A stretch of DNA of 64,000 nucleotides. Origin: Chamaea fasciata. Its lineage: Eukaryota; Chordata; Aves; Passeriformes; Sylviidae. The position numbers and the translations under genes were made by a program. Below the pieces are notes generated by a model. That model made no database searches and was not told where the DNA came from. It saw only the letters and a program-made list of their open reading frames with translations. Positions 12,398-24,600 of the stretch are shown here, in pieces (the stretch's first letter is position 1; every line of letters begins with the position of its first letter). Location: assembly GCA_029207755.1 (NCBI GenBank), contig JARCOQ010000002.1, positions 82,338,317-82,402,316 of the forward strand, given 5' to 3'.

Positions 12398-14582
12398 ATA
12401 CACCTGCCAGGGTTTGGACCTCCCTGAAAAAAGAGAGAAAAACTAAGCAGAGGAAAGCTGGTAGAAAGGGAGAAAAAATCCCCAGGGAAAAGAAAAAACA
12501 GCTTGGACCTTCCTAGACGCTGGTGAAAGTGAACCAGAAACTCGTGTCTGCTGATCAACCACGGGAAACACAGGAAACCAAGGAGATAAGGTCATAGGAC
12601 CTTGTTTTCAAAACTCCCCAAAATATATTAAAATATGAGGGTGCAGCTACATATAAATTTGCTGCCTGAGTCATAACCTATTTGCTGGACATAAGTTCAG
12701 ATTCTCATCATTCACCTTCAAAACACCACAGGACCAATGTGCTGTGCTAGCCAGGGCACTGAAATAGCCAAGTTCTTTTGTACATTTAACCATGGTAGGG
12801 AAAGCTATTTAAGGTCCCCAGGGCTCTGCTCCTTTATTAAAGAGATCTGGTGGAAGGAGTTGTAGCTTTAAGCATTTCTTCTCCCACATTTTGTTGTGTC
12901 TTGCTCTGAGTTTGTACAACACCCAGCAAGTATTAAAGCCTAAGCACAGCTGTAATAATAGAACCTTTGGGAATGGTGGCAGTTCCATGGCTGCTGGTGT
13001 TGAAATACTCACCCGGAGATCTGACTCATTAGCTCTGCTCACCAGGCTCCTTAGTATTTGAAAGTTTACTGTAACACTGTGCCTATGTGAAAGAAGTCAG
13101 GCACCGATCTGGACACAGAAGCCCTCTCTCATTTGCCACAGCCCAGCTCTCAGTCTTCGCAAAAAGGCCGAAGACCAGAAAGATACGAAAACCAATTCTG
13201 CTGGGCCCTGCAACAGGTCATTCAAGGTCAAATCAGGGTGGTAATATGAGGAAATGCACTCTGCTGGAGCTCATCCCGTGCCCATTCTGCAAGGAAAACT
13301 ATGGTCTTCAGGGCTGTCACTTTCCTTCACAACCACTAAATTCAGACAAACATTTTGAAAAAAAACAATCTCAGAGAAAGTTAAACTAACAAACTCTAAA
13401 TAGGGAAAGGTGTTAAATTATGTGTGGCCTCATTCTTGTGCTCCCGCTGACAAACAAAATGTGGCTAAAGGAGAATTACGTGCTCTGAAGCTGTTAAACT
13501 TCCCTTAGACTCTGTATTTCAGATTCCTTACAAAGCAGTTGTTCGTTTGGATATGTGGGCATGCTGTATGATATAAGCCATGAGGAGAAGGGAGAAGAGG
13601 GATTCTCTTCTCTCTACATGCACACACACACACAAACACGTGTGTACACACGCTGACATTGGAATGAATGAGCCCATTCATAGTAAACACACGTTCTGTT
13701 GGTTTATTAGGCTTGGAACTAAGTCGCACCATCTCAACCTGCCAGAGTTAAGTTGTACATACCAGAAAAATGTCTCACCTGCAATACCTGTCAGCCTATT
13801 CATATTAATGCAACTCTTACAATTTCTACTGTCCATATACCAAATCCTAAAGGCCTTTTGCAGCCCAGAAAATGGGCAGGAGGATCTGGGCAGGAGGACT
13901 GAGGTACCACAGTCACTGGGACTCACCACCTCCTGAGGAGGCAGGCAGTGCTTCCCGCAGGAATGACTGCCAGTGGGAGGAGGGACATTCCTTGAGGTTC
14001 CGCTTTCAGATGCTTCTCAGAATCCCTCTCTCTGGGTGGGTTGGCATCTCCTCTGCCAGCAAGAGCTAATGGCCTATCTCCCACGGGGTCTTAGCTGATC
14101 AATCATAGGTGGAGGGCAAGTTGCCTCTAGGCTGTCTTCTGGCCCTCAGTAACTCTTCTCTCTGTGGTCTTCAGTGTTATTCAGCAGCAGAGGTGCTGGG
14201 AATAATCCTCTGTCTGCATCCAGCTGTCTGTGTGCTGCAACAAGAGCCTCACAGTGCCCTGCCAAGCTGCTGAGCCTTTGAAGGCACAGCCCCAAATACC
14301 ACACGTTCCATTCCAAGGCAGAATGTAACGACAGCTATAATTAAAACCGTTATTAATGCAAACACATGAAGTCATAATAATAACTAAACTGTCCAACAGT
14401 GTCTGAGGTGGTGTCTTGCTTCCTCTGGAATATCAGACCTGTTCCAGTCAGAAGACAGGACATCTGATTCACCTGGCTAGTTCGTAACCTGGAGGCCTAT
14501 TGTCTAAATACACTGCATTTGTTTCCTGTCTTATACATCTCTTTTCACCCGTCTTCTGGACAGAAATTCACTGGCACTAGCA
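12398..14582. other. Intergenic, begins with ERV leader remnant
   Basis: The first 200 bp are A-rich leader-like sequence after the primer-binding site. The rest has no recognised gene and one CA microsatellite. Confidence 0.5.
13618..13652. repeat. CA microsatellite
   Basis: CACACACACACACAAACACG and an adjoining GTGTGTACACACG, an imperfect (CA)n/(GT)n tract. Confidence 0.85.
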
Positions 14583-15580
14583 GATACCTGGTGCAGTTAC
14601 TTAATTCTGGCTGGACACCAGGTGCTCACCAAAATCATTCTATGCCCTCCTTGGATGCACAGGCGAGAGAAAGTATAACAAAATGCTTGTGGATACAGGT
14701 AAGGACAGGGAGAGATCACTCACCAGGCGCCATCACAGGTGAAACAGGCTTGCCTTAGGGAAATTTTTTCCTGCATTATTAATCAAATCAGAGTAGGATA
14801 ATGTGAACATAAAAACTAAGTCTTTAAACACCCTCCCCATCACCCTCCCTACTTCTTGGGCTCAGCTTCACTTGCAATTTTCTCCTTCCTCCTCAGGGGG
14901 AGGACTCACCACACTCTTGACCTCCGCTAGCATGGGGTTTCTCCCACAGGAGACAGTCCTCCATAGACTTTTCAGTGTGAGTCTTTCTCATGAACTGCAG
15001 TTCTTCATTAACTTCTCCAGCATGGATTCCTCCCACAGGGTGCAGTCCATCAGGAACAGCCTGCCCCAGTGTGTGTCCCCCATGGCATCACAACAGCAAA
15101 CCTGCTCCACTGTGGGTTCCTCTCTTCATGAGTCCAGTAGTCCTGCTAGGACCCTGTTCCATCACAGGCTTCCCATAGGGTCACAGCCTCCTTCAGGCAT
15201 CCACCTGCTCCAGAGTGGGACCTGCCTGGCTGCACACCACAGCTGCCTCGCCATGACCTTCACCACAGGTTGTGGGGGAATCTCTGCCCTGCTGCCTGGA
15301 GCGCCTCTTTCCCCTCCTGCATCACTGCTCCTGGCGTCTGCAGAGCTGTCTCTTTCACATAATTTCACTCCTTTCTCCTGAGAAGTTGCCCCTGTACAGT
15401 TTTCCTTGTTAAATCTGTTATGCCAAAGGTGCCACCACGGGCTCAGCTGTGGCAAGTGGCAGGTTCAGTGAAGCCAGCTGGAACTGGCTCTATTGGACAT
15501 GGGAGAAGCTTTTACCAGTTTCTCACAGAAGCCACCCTTGTAATACCCCTGCTACCACCACCTGGCCATGCTAGCCCAGT
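14583..15580 (-). mobile_element. Solo LTR of the same avian endogenous retrovirus family (copy 2)
   Basis: Reverse-complement homologue of the LTR at 6.89-7.82 kb. The minus strand begins ATGGCCAGGTGGTGG near 15575. It passes through the same internal units (ACAGTGGAGCAG, GAACTGCAG) and the degenerate poly(A) region near 14780, and ends at GGTGAGCACCTGGTGTCCAG and beyond at about 14600. The shared order of blocks is clear, but the copies differ at many sites. It lies next to the Gypsy relic and may have inserted into it or beside it. Confidence 0.68.
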
Positions 15581-15649
15581 GCAGACAATTAAGCCAATAT
15601 TGCATTGCTCACATTCATGTATAACTAATTCTGGTCCGTTGCTGTCAAA

Positions 15650-18600
15650 TATGGAGTGTCAGGAAAGAAGGACCTTTGACATCCATCATCAACTCCTTAT
15701 CTGTATGTCCCAACGAAGTCATCTCACGGGTGTCAGAATAATTGTAAGTACCTAGTTCATGGTGTTCTGTTTAGGACTTTTTTCCCCTAATCTCTGTAAA
15801 TGACCTGTGTGTACTTTGCTCCAGCCAGTTTTTAATCTGTATCATTGGTACAGCACTTTCCCACACCTTGATCTTTAGTTCTGGCATATGCAGCAGAATT
15901 TAAGAGCTTCTTCATTTTAGTTCAAATTAACTCTCCTCTTTCTGCCACATTTTTTTTTCCTCTAAGAACGCCTATCAACCTCTGTGACTATTTTTCATAC
16001 TTTTTAATAACTTAGTAGTATAGTTCCTGAAACAGGATTTCTTGCAGGCATAGTAGTTCCCCTTGCACTGATAAGAGTGATGAGGGATATGCTGAGTTTG
16101 CCACTATAATTTTAATCTTTATTACTTTGTGTAGAATCTCATCCTAAGAAGTCAGTCTGAAACTCAAGGTCCTTAGCTCACCTCAGAACACAAATTTTAT
16201 TTTTATTTGCAAAATATACTCATGTTGAACTTCAAATAATTGGAAGAGCAAGTCTGTGTCTCCAAATCTCTTCCAGGTTCAGGTTCAATTTGCAAATCAT
16301 CCATTTGTAGTTGAAAAAAATAAAAGTAAGCTGTGAATTCTCTGGAGTGTTCACAAGGTCATTTTCAGTAACAGCAATAAGTGGTTTGCAGTCGATTTCA
16401 GCTAATAAAATAGTAATAGCTAAGGCCTCCCACAACTAAGACATGAAGCCTTTTACAGCCATGCGAAAGCCTCCTTTTCTATCTGAGCTTATTAACTCTC
16501 ATTTCCTGTTAGCATCTACTATTCATAAACCACTGGTCTCTAGCTGTGACCACTCTCCTGCAAGAAGATTGCTCTGAAATCCCAAAATACTTCTTTGAAA
16601 CACCTGTGGACAATATAGTTTTGGGCATAACATCCTCCTAAATTAATTCCTTTTACTTCTTAGACTTTTTATTAAGGTCAGGCAATGTCATTGTGTAGGA
16701 GCATTCACTATTTATTTATTCAGGCAGCAGTATAAGGCACAATTGTCCTAATGTAATCCATCATTCCCAGAAATCTACTATTTCTTTGTCAACTGCAGTG
16801 GTTTCACTGTTACCTATATGTCTTGCCAAATAACCTTCTTTCTCAGGTGTGTTATTTATGTTACAGAAAATTTACATTTTGCTGGCATCACACTAACCCA
16901 GCAGCTTTGGTTCTGTTCCAGGATGCTCAGAGCTTCCAGTTATTCTTTTCCTACATTTCAGTTCCTTTTAGTGTTTTTCCCATATTAAAATATCTTCAAT
17001 GGTGTCCCGATTTCTTCGGTGCTATCAAATTTTTTATTTTTGTTTTACAAATGGAATGCTGAGCACAACATAAATGGAAGTCTGAAGAGCCAGGGCTTTC
17101 TCAACAAGACATGGAAAACTCATAAAACATTTGCTGTGTTTTTCCAAAACTTTCCCTGGAATCCTGCTGATACATCCTGCACATAAAAAATCTGGTATTA
17201 GACAACCAGCAAATTATCCCCTAACAAATACTGTGACTTTTTTTATTTTATTCACATTTATTCAATTCCTCTGGTCTATCCAGACAGAAAACATTCTGTC
17301 CCTATTTTTCTCTCTAGAAAATCTTTATTAGAGAATAAAGAGTGTACCCACAGCTCACTCTCCTATGGATTTCATGATTGTTGGGGTAATAAACTCACCC
17401 TTTCTATTTTTTTTTTCTTCGCTCTTCCTTCAGAGGAATGGAATTTGAATAGAAAGAGGGACTGGAGGAAGGCTGACTCTCTCCTCTGATGTGTGTTCTG
17501 CTCAAAAACAGCTTGTTCCCTAGCTGGTGTTCTCTGATGCTTCCTCAGGTATACTGTCCTCTCTCACGAGCACATTGTCCTGATGAGAAGAAAGATTTGA
17601 CACATTATTTTTTCTATAATGAATGCTCTTCTCCATAAAGTTAATACAGACTGTATCAGTCCACTTTGTTTACCCTCATGTTAACTTTAGTTGCTATTAT
17701 CTTACCCCTGTAAACCTCCCCTGACTCTCCATTATCTGCTTCTTGTCAGGAGGATAACATTATTTCAATCAACACACCATCATGTGCACCAGTATCCAAT
17801 TTAAAATGAATAAATGTCTTACTTGCTTTCAGGGTGATAGTCCATTCATCTTCTGATGAATTGCTCTTATGAAGAATCCCCCAGAGCAAACGGTGCTGTC
17901 ATTGATCTCCTGTATGCTGCTTCTTACACACTATTTCACAGTGATGTAATCTAGTGCATACCTTCTTCCAGTTTATGGCTTGTGCTCTCTTCCACGCAAT
18001 CTGCAGGCCCAGATGCTGTTCTTGTAGGATTCCAATTATATCTTCATCAAACATCGTTTTCTGCTGGTTTGGATTCTCAATTGTGTCCTCCCCTTTATTC
18101 TGAACTGGGCACCTGGTTAGTTTGACAAACTCTAAGTACTTTGTCAAGAGTTATTTCATGATGTTCCAATGATTTGTTCCAGATCCAGTCACAATCCCCT
18201 TTGTAATCAGACTCTTGCTTCGTTAAGTTGTGAAATTTTCTCTTCAGTCACAGACTTTCACTGTTATGGATTTCACCTTCTTTTTTTAATACAGCCTTCT
18301 TTAACTTTTTTTTTTTTTTAATTGTACTTCAGAGTAAAATAGTCCTGAACATTTTCATGGTTAATTCTGACTGCTTAAGCAACGGGAAACCAAAGGAACC
18401 TCTCAGGACTTCAGTACAACCTACTGTATTACAGCTATTATCCTTTAACTGCCTTCCGTTTTTTAAGCAGACAAAGAATATGGGGTCATTCACATCTTCT
18501 GATATCCCCCACTCATCCAAAGTTTTCTCTGCAGTGAAATTCCTCATTGCTTCATTATTCCACTTGAGATGCTTTCTTCCTTGGCTTTTATTTTCAGCAT
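15650..18600 (-). mobile_element. Degenerate Ty3/Gypsy-type LTR retrotransposon relic (gag tail, PR, RT, RNase H)
   Basis: Read on the minus strand, pieces of a Ty3/Gypsy polyprotein appear in the correct order but in shifting frames with stops. A gag C-terminal-like segment ending SLEHHEITLDKVLRVC lies near 18230-18130. A decayed zinc knuckle (KVCTRLHHCEIVCKK) is at about 17970-17925. A retropepsin-like segment FIHFKLDTGAHDGVLIEI has DTGA at 17796-17785. RT pieces are RLPFMLCSA (17083-17050), IEDILIWEKH (17000-16971, the YXDD region with the first Asp replaced by Glu) and FLGMMDYIRTIVPYTAA (about 16776-16724). An RNase H-like EIDCKPLIAV is near 16400-16370. The order gag, PR, RT, RH with no intact frame marks a non-functional fossil. 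LTRs and integrase could not be delimited, and the left end abuts a younger LTR at about 15.6 kb. Confidence 0.75.
17785..17796 (-). pseudogene. Retropepsin active-site remnant (DTGA) in the Gypsy relic
   Basis: Minus-strand codons GAT ACT GGT GCA encode D-T-G-A within a segment reading DEWTITLKASKTFIHFKL followed by the motif, a typical retrotransposon protease context. It lies between the zinc-knuckle remnant (higher coordinates) and the RT remnants (lower coordinates), as expected in gag-pol order. Stops on both sides show that it is dead. Confidence 0.7.
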
Positions 18601-21600
18601 CATCAGTTACCTCCAGTGATTAATTTGTGTACAAGAAACTGGTATCCCATTGCTGTTGACAGATGCACCACTTCCAAGGTTCTCTACCAGATTGATCGTC
18701 TGGGACCCGAAGCCTTTACACGCCCTGTGACTTTCCAGTGCAGTGGTTCACAGCTGCCACACTGACAAGGCTGACACCTTGAAGGAGTTTCTAAGGCACA
18801 GAGGTTGCTTTCCTGCCTCAGGGGATTATACCGCCTGAAGCCATATTAACTGTTGAACAGATTTCTCCCTCAGATACTAAGGTTTCTCACAGTCACTGGA
18901 TTTGTCTTCTGTCCAAACCTCACAGAATAAGTTTCCCAAACAGGGAAACATTCCTCCTTCTTGAAGGTCAGTGTTCCTATAGTAAAAGACATTTCTTCTT
19001 CCTAAACCCTCAGAAGAACTAGATCTAGGCAATTCCTCTCGTCATTTCTTAGGTGTGCAAGCCATATTGCACAAGTTTCGTAAATCTAACAGTTCTTGGA
19101 AGGAGTGGATCTGTTATATGTGCAGGGTGCAGGTGGTCTCCACACATCCAGTAAACCTGCTGCTCTCAAGATGCACAGGACTTAGAACATCTGGTCCAAG
19201 ATCACTGGTGAAGTAGTAAATGAGAAAGACAAATAAACTCACACCTTTGGTGTAAAAGAGAAGCAGGCAAACACCACAACAGATACCTTAAAGTGGGAAA
19301 ATATCACTTCCCTCTGCTTGTCTTTGACTACACCTTTATCATACACTTCATGGATATCCCAGGCTTGTTGCTTCAAAGACTATCTCACCTTTGTTCAGGA
19401 TGACAGATCTCTGAACATGATGAGCAAGGCTGAAACTGCATCTAGGTCCAGGCAGGTTGTCAGACATCTGAAAATCCATTATATATAAAAGCAGTCTTCA
19501 AATTCCATGTGGTTAGAATCGCCAAAAGACAGAAGGGCATCATCTGGAAAACTTAATGCAATGCAGTTTAAGTAGAGCCAGAAGAAAGGAAAAAAATAAA
19601 AAAGGAAAATTAGTCAAAGTTGCCTCTTATCTTGCTTTTTATTTCTGAAAGAGTTTGAATGTGTTGTACATTTCAGTGATATGCAGGTAAAAAAATGAAA
19701 GATCCATATGAACATCATACATAGTCTTATCTGCAAATTTATAAAAGGCTGCTACAAGAGCTGGCACAGAGACCAGTGCTGCAAACTTTTGTCTTTTTGT
19801 CTTCCAACCACATAAATAAAGTTGTGTCTATATAATTACTGAGAAAGATGCATCTTCAGCCCATGAGCTCCTGCCAAGAGGAGGATTGTGCTCAGATTTT
19901 AAGTCACTTAACAAGCCAAAGCTGAATTTGAAGTTAGATGACAATAACTCCTCTATGAAAAGACCCAATGAATTCATACCATCATAATCACTTTTTCCAG
20001 GTTCTCATGACACCTGATTATGACTAAAATCTTTACAATCAACATACTCCAGGACAGTGCAATAATTTACACAAAAATGTTCATCCTATGCATTCATAAC
20101 TCAAATGCTTTATTAATAGCTGCTACTACAGCTTTGTTCTCCCCACTGTAAATTCAGTAGGATTTACACATAAGGACTAGTCTCTCATCTGTTTATGGAA
20201 TATTCACATCTTTCAGGGGAATAAACTATCTGACTTAGCCAAATTTTCCTTCTCCAAATTCCATGTTCTCATAATCCCTGCAGAACTACAGATTCCAAGA
20301 GAAGTGTTGCTATTATGGGCCAATGTGAGGCCATACTTCACTCAGATTCAGGGCTCTGGAAGCACTTTTCTTAATCCAAAACAAGAAGTCAGATTAAATT
20401 TTTCCTCCCAACCCTGAGTAAATCCATCACTTTAAACACTCACAGCTTAAAAGTATTAAAGTTTTGAATTTGGCAGTGCTCTCCTGAGTGAGTGAGAAAG
20501 CCGATTATTTCAAGTTGGAACTACATACACTATTGTGTCCCTAACAAAACCAAAAGAGAGTAGTTTTACTGACATCATTCAAGGTACACTGTGGCTATGC
20601 TGGCTGAAGATATAGCCATATATTTAGTACCATTTCAAGTCATAAAAACTTTCTTACAATTTTTTTTGTTGTTGTTGTTTTTTTTACCTAACTGGAAAAG
20701 TTTACTGGCTGGTCACACGTGCACAATTGCTAAATGACTAAATGAATCTTCCAAATGTCAGTATTATTTCCAAAACATATTTGTCATTAAACTGAGATGG
20801 TACGTGATCATTTTTACTGCCAATGGACCATTTTAGAAACTTAGTGAAAATAGGATTACTAGAGAGATTTTCTCATCTACTATAAGCAGTTTAAATACCA
20901 GGATAATTTGTATTCCTTTTTAATTAAAAACAAACAAACAAACTTCTTAAAAGTCTTCAGCTAAAGGTTAGAGACACCTAAAAGGAAGTTTAGGGCTTTG
21001 TCAATTGCTTTCACTATGAAATATTTCTCAGAGTCTGGCTTTAGAAGAAGTTTTTAAAAAGTAGACATAGTGTTACATGGTATGGAAAGCCCTTCATATA
21101 CCATGGTGGGGAAAGGGAAGCACAGTCCTACTAATCTTACTAGTACCATTCTAATTCCTAGCTTCAGAAGAGAATGACACTTTAGGAATTATCAAAAAAG
21201 AAAAAATAAAATCCAAAACACTGTATGATCTGATCCTTTCTTTTCCATAATGTAATATCCTTAACAAGACGGTTTTGGGGTCCAATCTTCTCAAAATGCA
21301 TAGAAGTTGCAAATTATTCCTGACTGTCAAAGCTAGTAATTGTAATATATAGGCAACACTGACTAACAGAAAGTCCTGTGACCAACCTCATATACAGAGA
21401 TAACTGCCTGTGCAGCGCAGGCCTTGGTTCATTCAACAATCCCCTCTGAAATGAAGCTGGATTCATGGGGCTGGTTTTAATCAATATCAAACTTTTTCTC
21501 TACCCTTGCTGGTGTTCTTACAGAAAACAAAATGCCATGTCTCCCTATAGGTTTTACTCAAGAAAGGATTTAAAGGATTGAGAGTTCCTAAGAAATTGCT

Positions 21601-24600
21601 AATTAAATACAATAGATTTAGAGGTCTATGACATCAAAGCTTCATTTGACCGTCCATCAACGTTTCATAACCCTAAGCACATTATCTTGATCAGCAATGT
21701 GAAATGTGAATGAACTAGAACACTGACAAGGTTGAGCCCCAAGAGACAGAGAAAACCAAGATGTGATGGGAAAAGAGCTTGCTGAAAAGAGATCTAAAAG
21801 AAGAAATAGAATTAAACTTTCTAATGTTGGCAAATAAGATGAATGGACATCAACATTGCAAGTTTTATTATCTTTGAGGTTTGAAAAGCAAAATTTCTTC
21901 CAGGAGGGAAGAATTGTCTCTCTTGTTCTCAGACAATCATATGTTAAAATCCAAAATACATTACATAATAAGGGAAGTTAAATGGCCTTCCAGTACTGAA
22001 ACTATGCCTAAAAAATTACTTATATCTCTGTTCTACATTTAAGGTAATTTTTCTGAACATCATGATCATAACTGGTAGCTCCAGGAAGGGAAGTAAAGTT
22101 ACCTCTAATGAGACCGAGGCCATAGGCCATGCTATGTGTGCCAGAGAGAAAGATAGGCCAAAACTGAGGAAAACAGGTGGACTTTTGCTTCCATTGACTA
22201 AATTGTCTCTTCTTAAGTCATGTCATATTCATATTCAAGTCAGTAAATAGCTAAAATCCAGCCCTAAGGCAGGGTGCAAGGGAATGGGTTTTGTTAACAA
22301 GTATGTGGATGGTCTGCAGCTGGCAATATGACCTTGAAAAAGAGACTTCAGTAGCTGATAGTCAAAAACTCTCCTTCAATCCATAAGTGCTTCAGAAATT
22401 TCCAGCTGAGCCTTGATTTATTAAAAGTATATCCAGCTCAATAGCCTTGCTAGACAATTCATTCAGTTTGCTCACTCCCAATCCTTTATAAGTGAACAGG
22501 GAATGGTCTTCAGACAAGTAGATGGCTAAAAGCAATAAGGTTTCTCTTTTTTTTTTTTTTGATCATGGCAGTCTGCCCTCACTCAGCTACTTTCCTGGAC
22601 CCCTCTGAAGCATGCAAGGTTTTTCCTGAGTCATACATGAGTTTAGGAGAGTCTTAGCCAGCCCAACACTTCTGGGAAGCATCAGCCCAGGACCCTTGTG
22701 TAGTAAAGCCAATATTACAAGCAGTGACAATTCCAGTGCTCCTACAGAGTGAAGCCCATCATGATAGGAGACAGGATGAAGCCTGTGGCCTCATCTTCCA
22801 CTAGGAGAAGCTACTTGGCTCATCTCACCAGTGAAGTAAAGCAATATGGGTTTAGGTCATATGGAAAAAACTAAAGGCAGGGAAAGTATGGATTAATAAA
22901 TAGTGATTTCTAGAGTGCCTGCTACAGATGCACTCAGCTGTACTGCATAAAATGTAAGGAAAAATTCCAGATTTTTGTGTGTTATTTGATTTTAGGTGTG
23001 TTCTCAGCCTGCTGGATTTCTCAGTTCAGGTTTCGGTTGCTTTAGAGATTTAAAATCGTGCTTCAAATTTTTTTCTCATATGTATTCCTACAAATGCAAA
23101 AAAAAAAAAAAATTGTGCCAGCTTTCTGGATTTGAAAATTTTGTAACAATTTTCTACAGCAAATATTTTGTTGTGTTCATCAGGAGTATGACAGACACCT
23201 CATTACTAGCCTCATCAGTTTGAGGAGGTGGGATTTTCCCCATCAGAGGTTTACATTTGTAAGATTTAAGGCCTGTGTTCTATAGAAAATGTCTGGCATT
23301 TATGTCATTTCTAGGAATCAAATCATATTTCAGCCACATATATGTTGATCTGTTGATCTTGAGGCCTGATTTACAAAAATCAATGGTTTGTTTATGACTT
23401 TCAGGCATATGTTTTCCTCAGAGGAGGCTGATGTGCACAGTATGACGACCAGCCAATGTTTTATCAGTGTCCTACCATCACACCCATCCACCGGTGCAAC
23501 ATAGTAGGTTTCTGTAGCTGTGTCACCAACCATTCCCACGGTGGGCATCCTTGTTATCTCTGGTAAACACGTATTTTGATAATCCTAGCAATTGCCTTAT
23601 AGCTTATACATTTCCATATTGCCTGGCAGCATGCTTAGTGGCCTGAAGCAGATTGAGCATTTCATGTGCTCTCTCAGGATGCTATTTTGTCCCTGTCGCA
23701 GTTTCCCCGGCTGTAATATGCATTATATTTCCTACTGAAAGATATGGTTGTGATTAGTTTTGAATGCTTGTGAAGCATATTGAAGTTGAGAGATTTGAAA
23801 TAGCAGGCTTTTGCTCAAGTTTACCTTAAGCAAAATTGAGAGTGTGGAGAAGGTGTGTTTTAGCTCCAAGCAGCAAGTAAGAATCACTACAGTAATTGTG
23901 AAGAGAAGGTCATATAATGAAAAAACAGGTCCCTGAACACAGATTCAAGTAGCAGCTGGAATTACATTTTCATGATATTTGGAACCACTTCAGTGCATTG
24001 AATGCAAATATTAATACTTTAAATAAGAGAGGGGTTTTTTTCAAAAACACTGACTAATAAAAACATCCAAAGAACAAATTATAATCCATATTCACAACAT
24101 AAGCTTTTTGCACTATTAAAGTTTCTACACCTTTCATAAACATCAGTTACAAAATCAGAGGGAATACCACCGAATGTCTTTGACTAATCCTATATCATAT
24201 GTCATAGTCAACATGATCAAATTCCAGGAATTAGTCATGACACAGTGACTCTGGCGTGGAGATTTTGATGAAGATTCAAATGCCTAAACTCAGTGGTAAA
24301 CAACGCGGATGGCTACAAAAGAATGAAGTGTCAACCTAGTCACTGGAGAGATCCATGGCAAAATAGCTGCCATTTCTGATGCTCTGGTGGATCCTGCAAG
24401 GTGCCAGATCTCCTGCCAGAAGTTCCTTTGTATGTCTTCCATCAAAACTCACTTGGAGGTCTCAGGTACCCTATAGCATCTCCATTTGTAATTGAGTCAG
24501 TTCCCAGGAATCCGCTCTAGACTGCTTTGCGTGAATCAACTGGTGTGAACGTTGGGCTAACACAGAAATATACACTGTCAACATCTACATGGAGGCCAGG

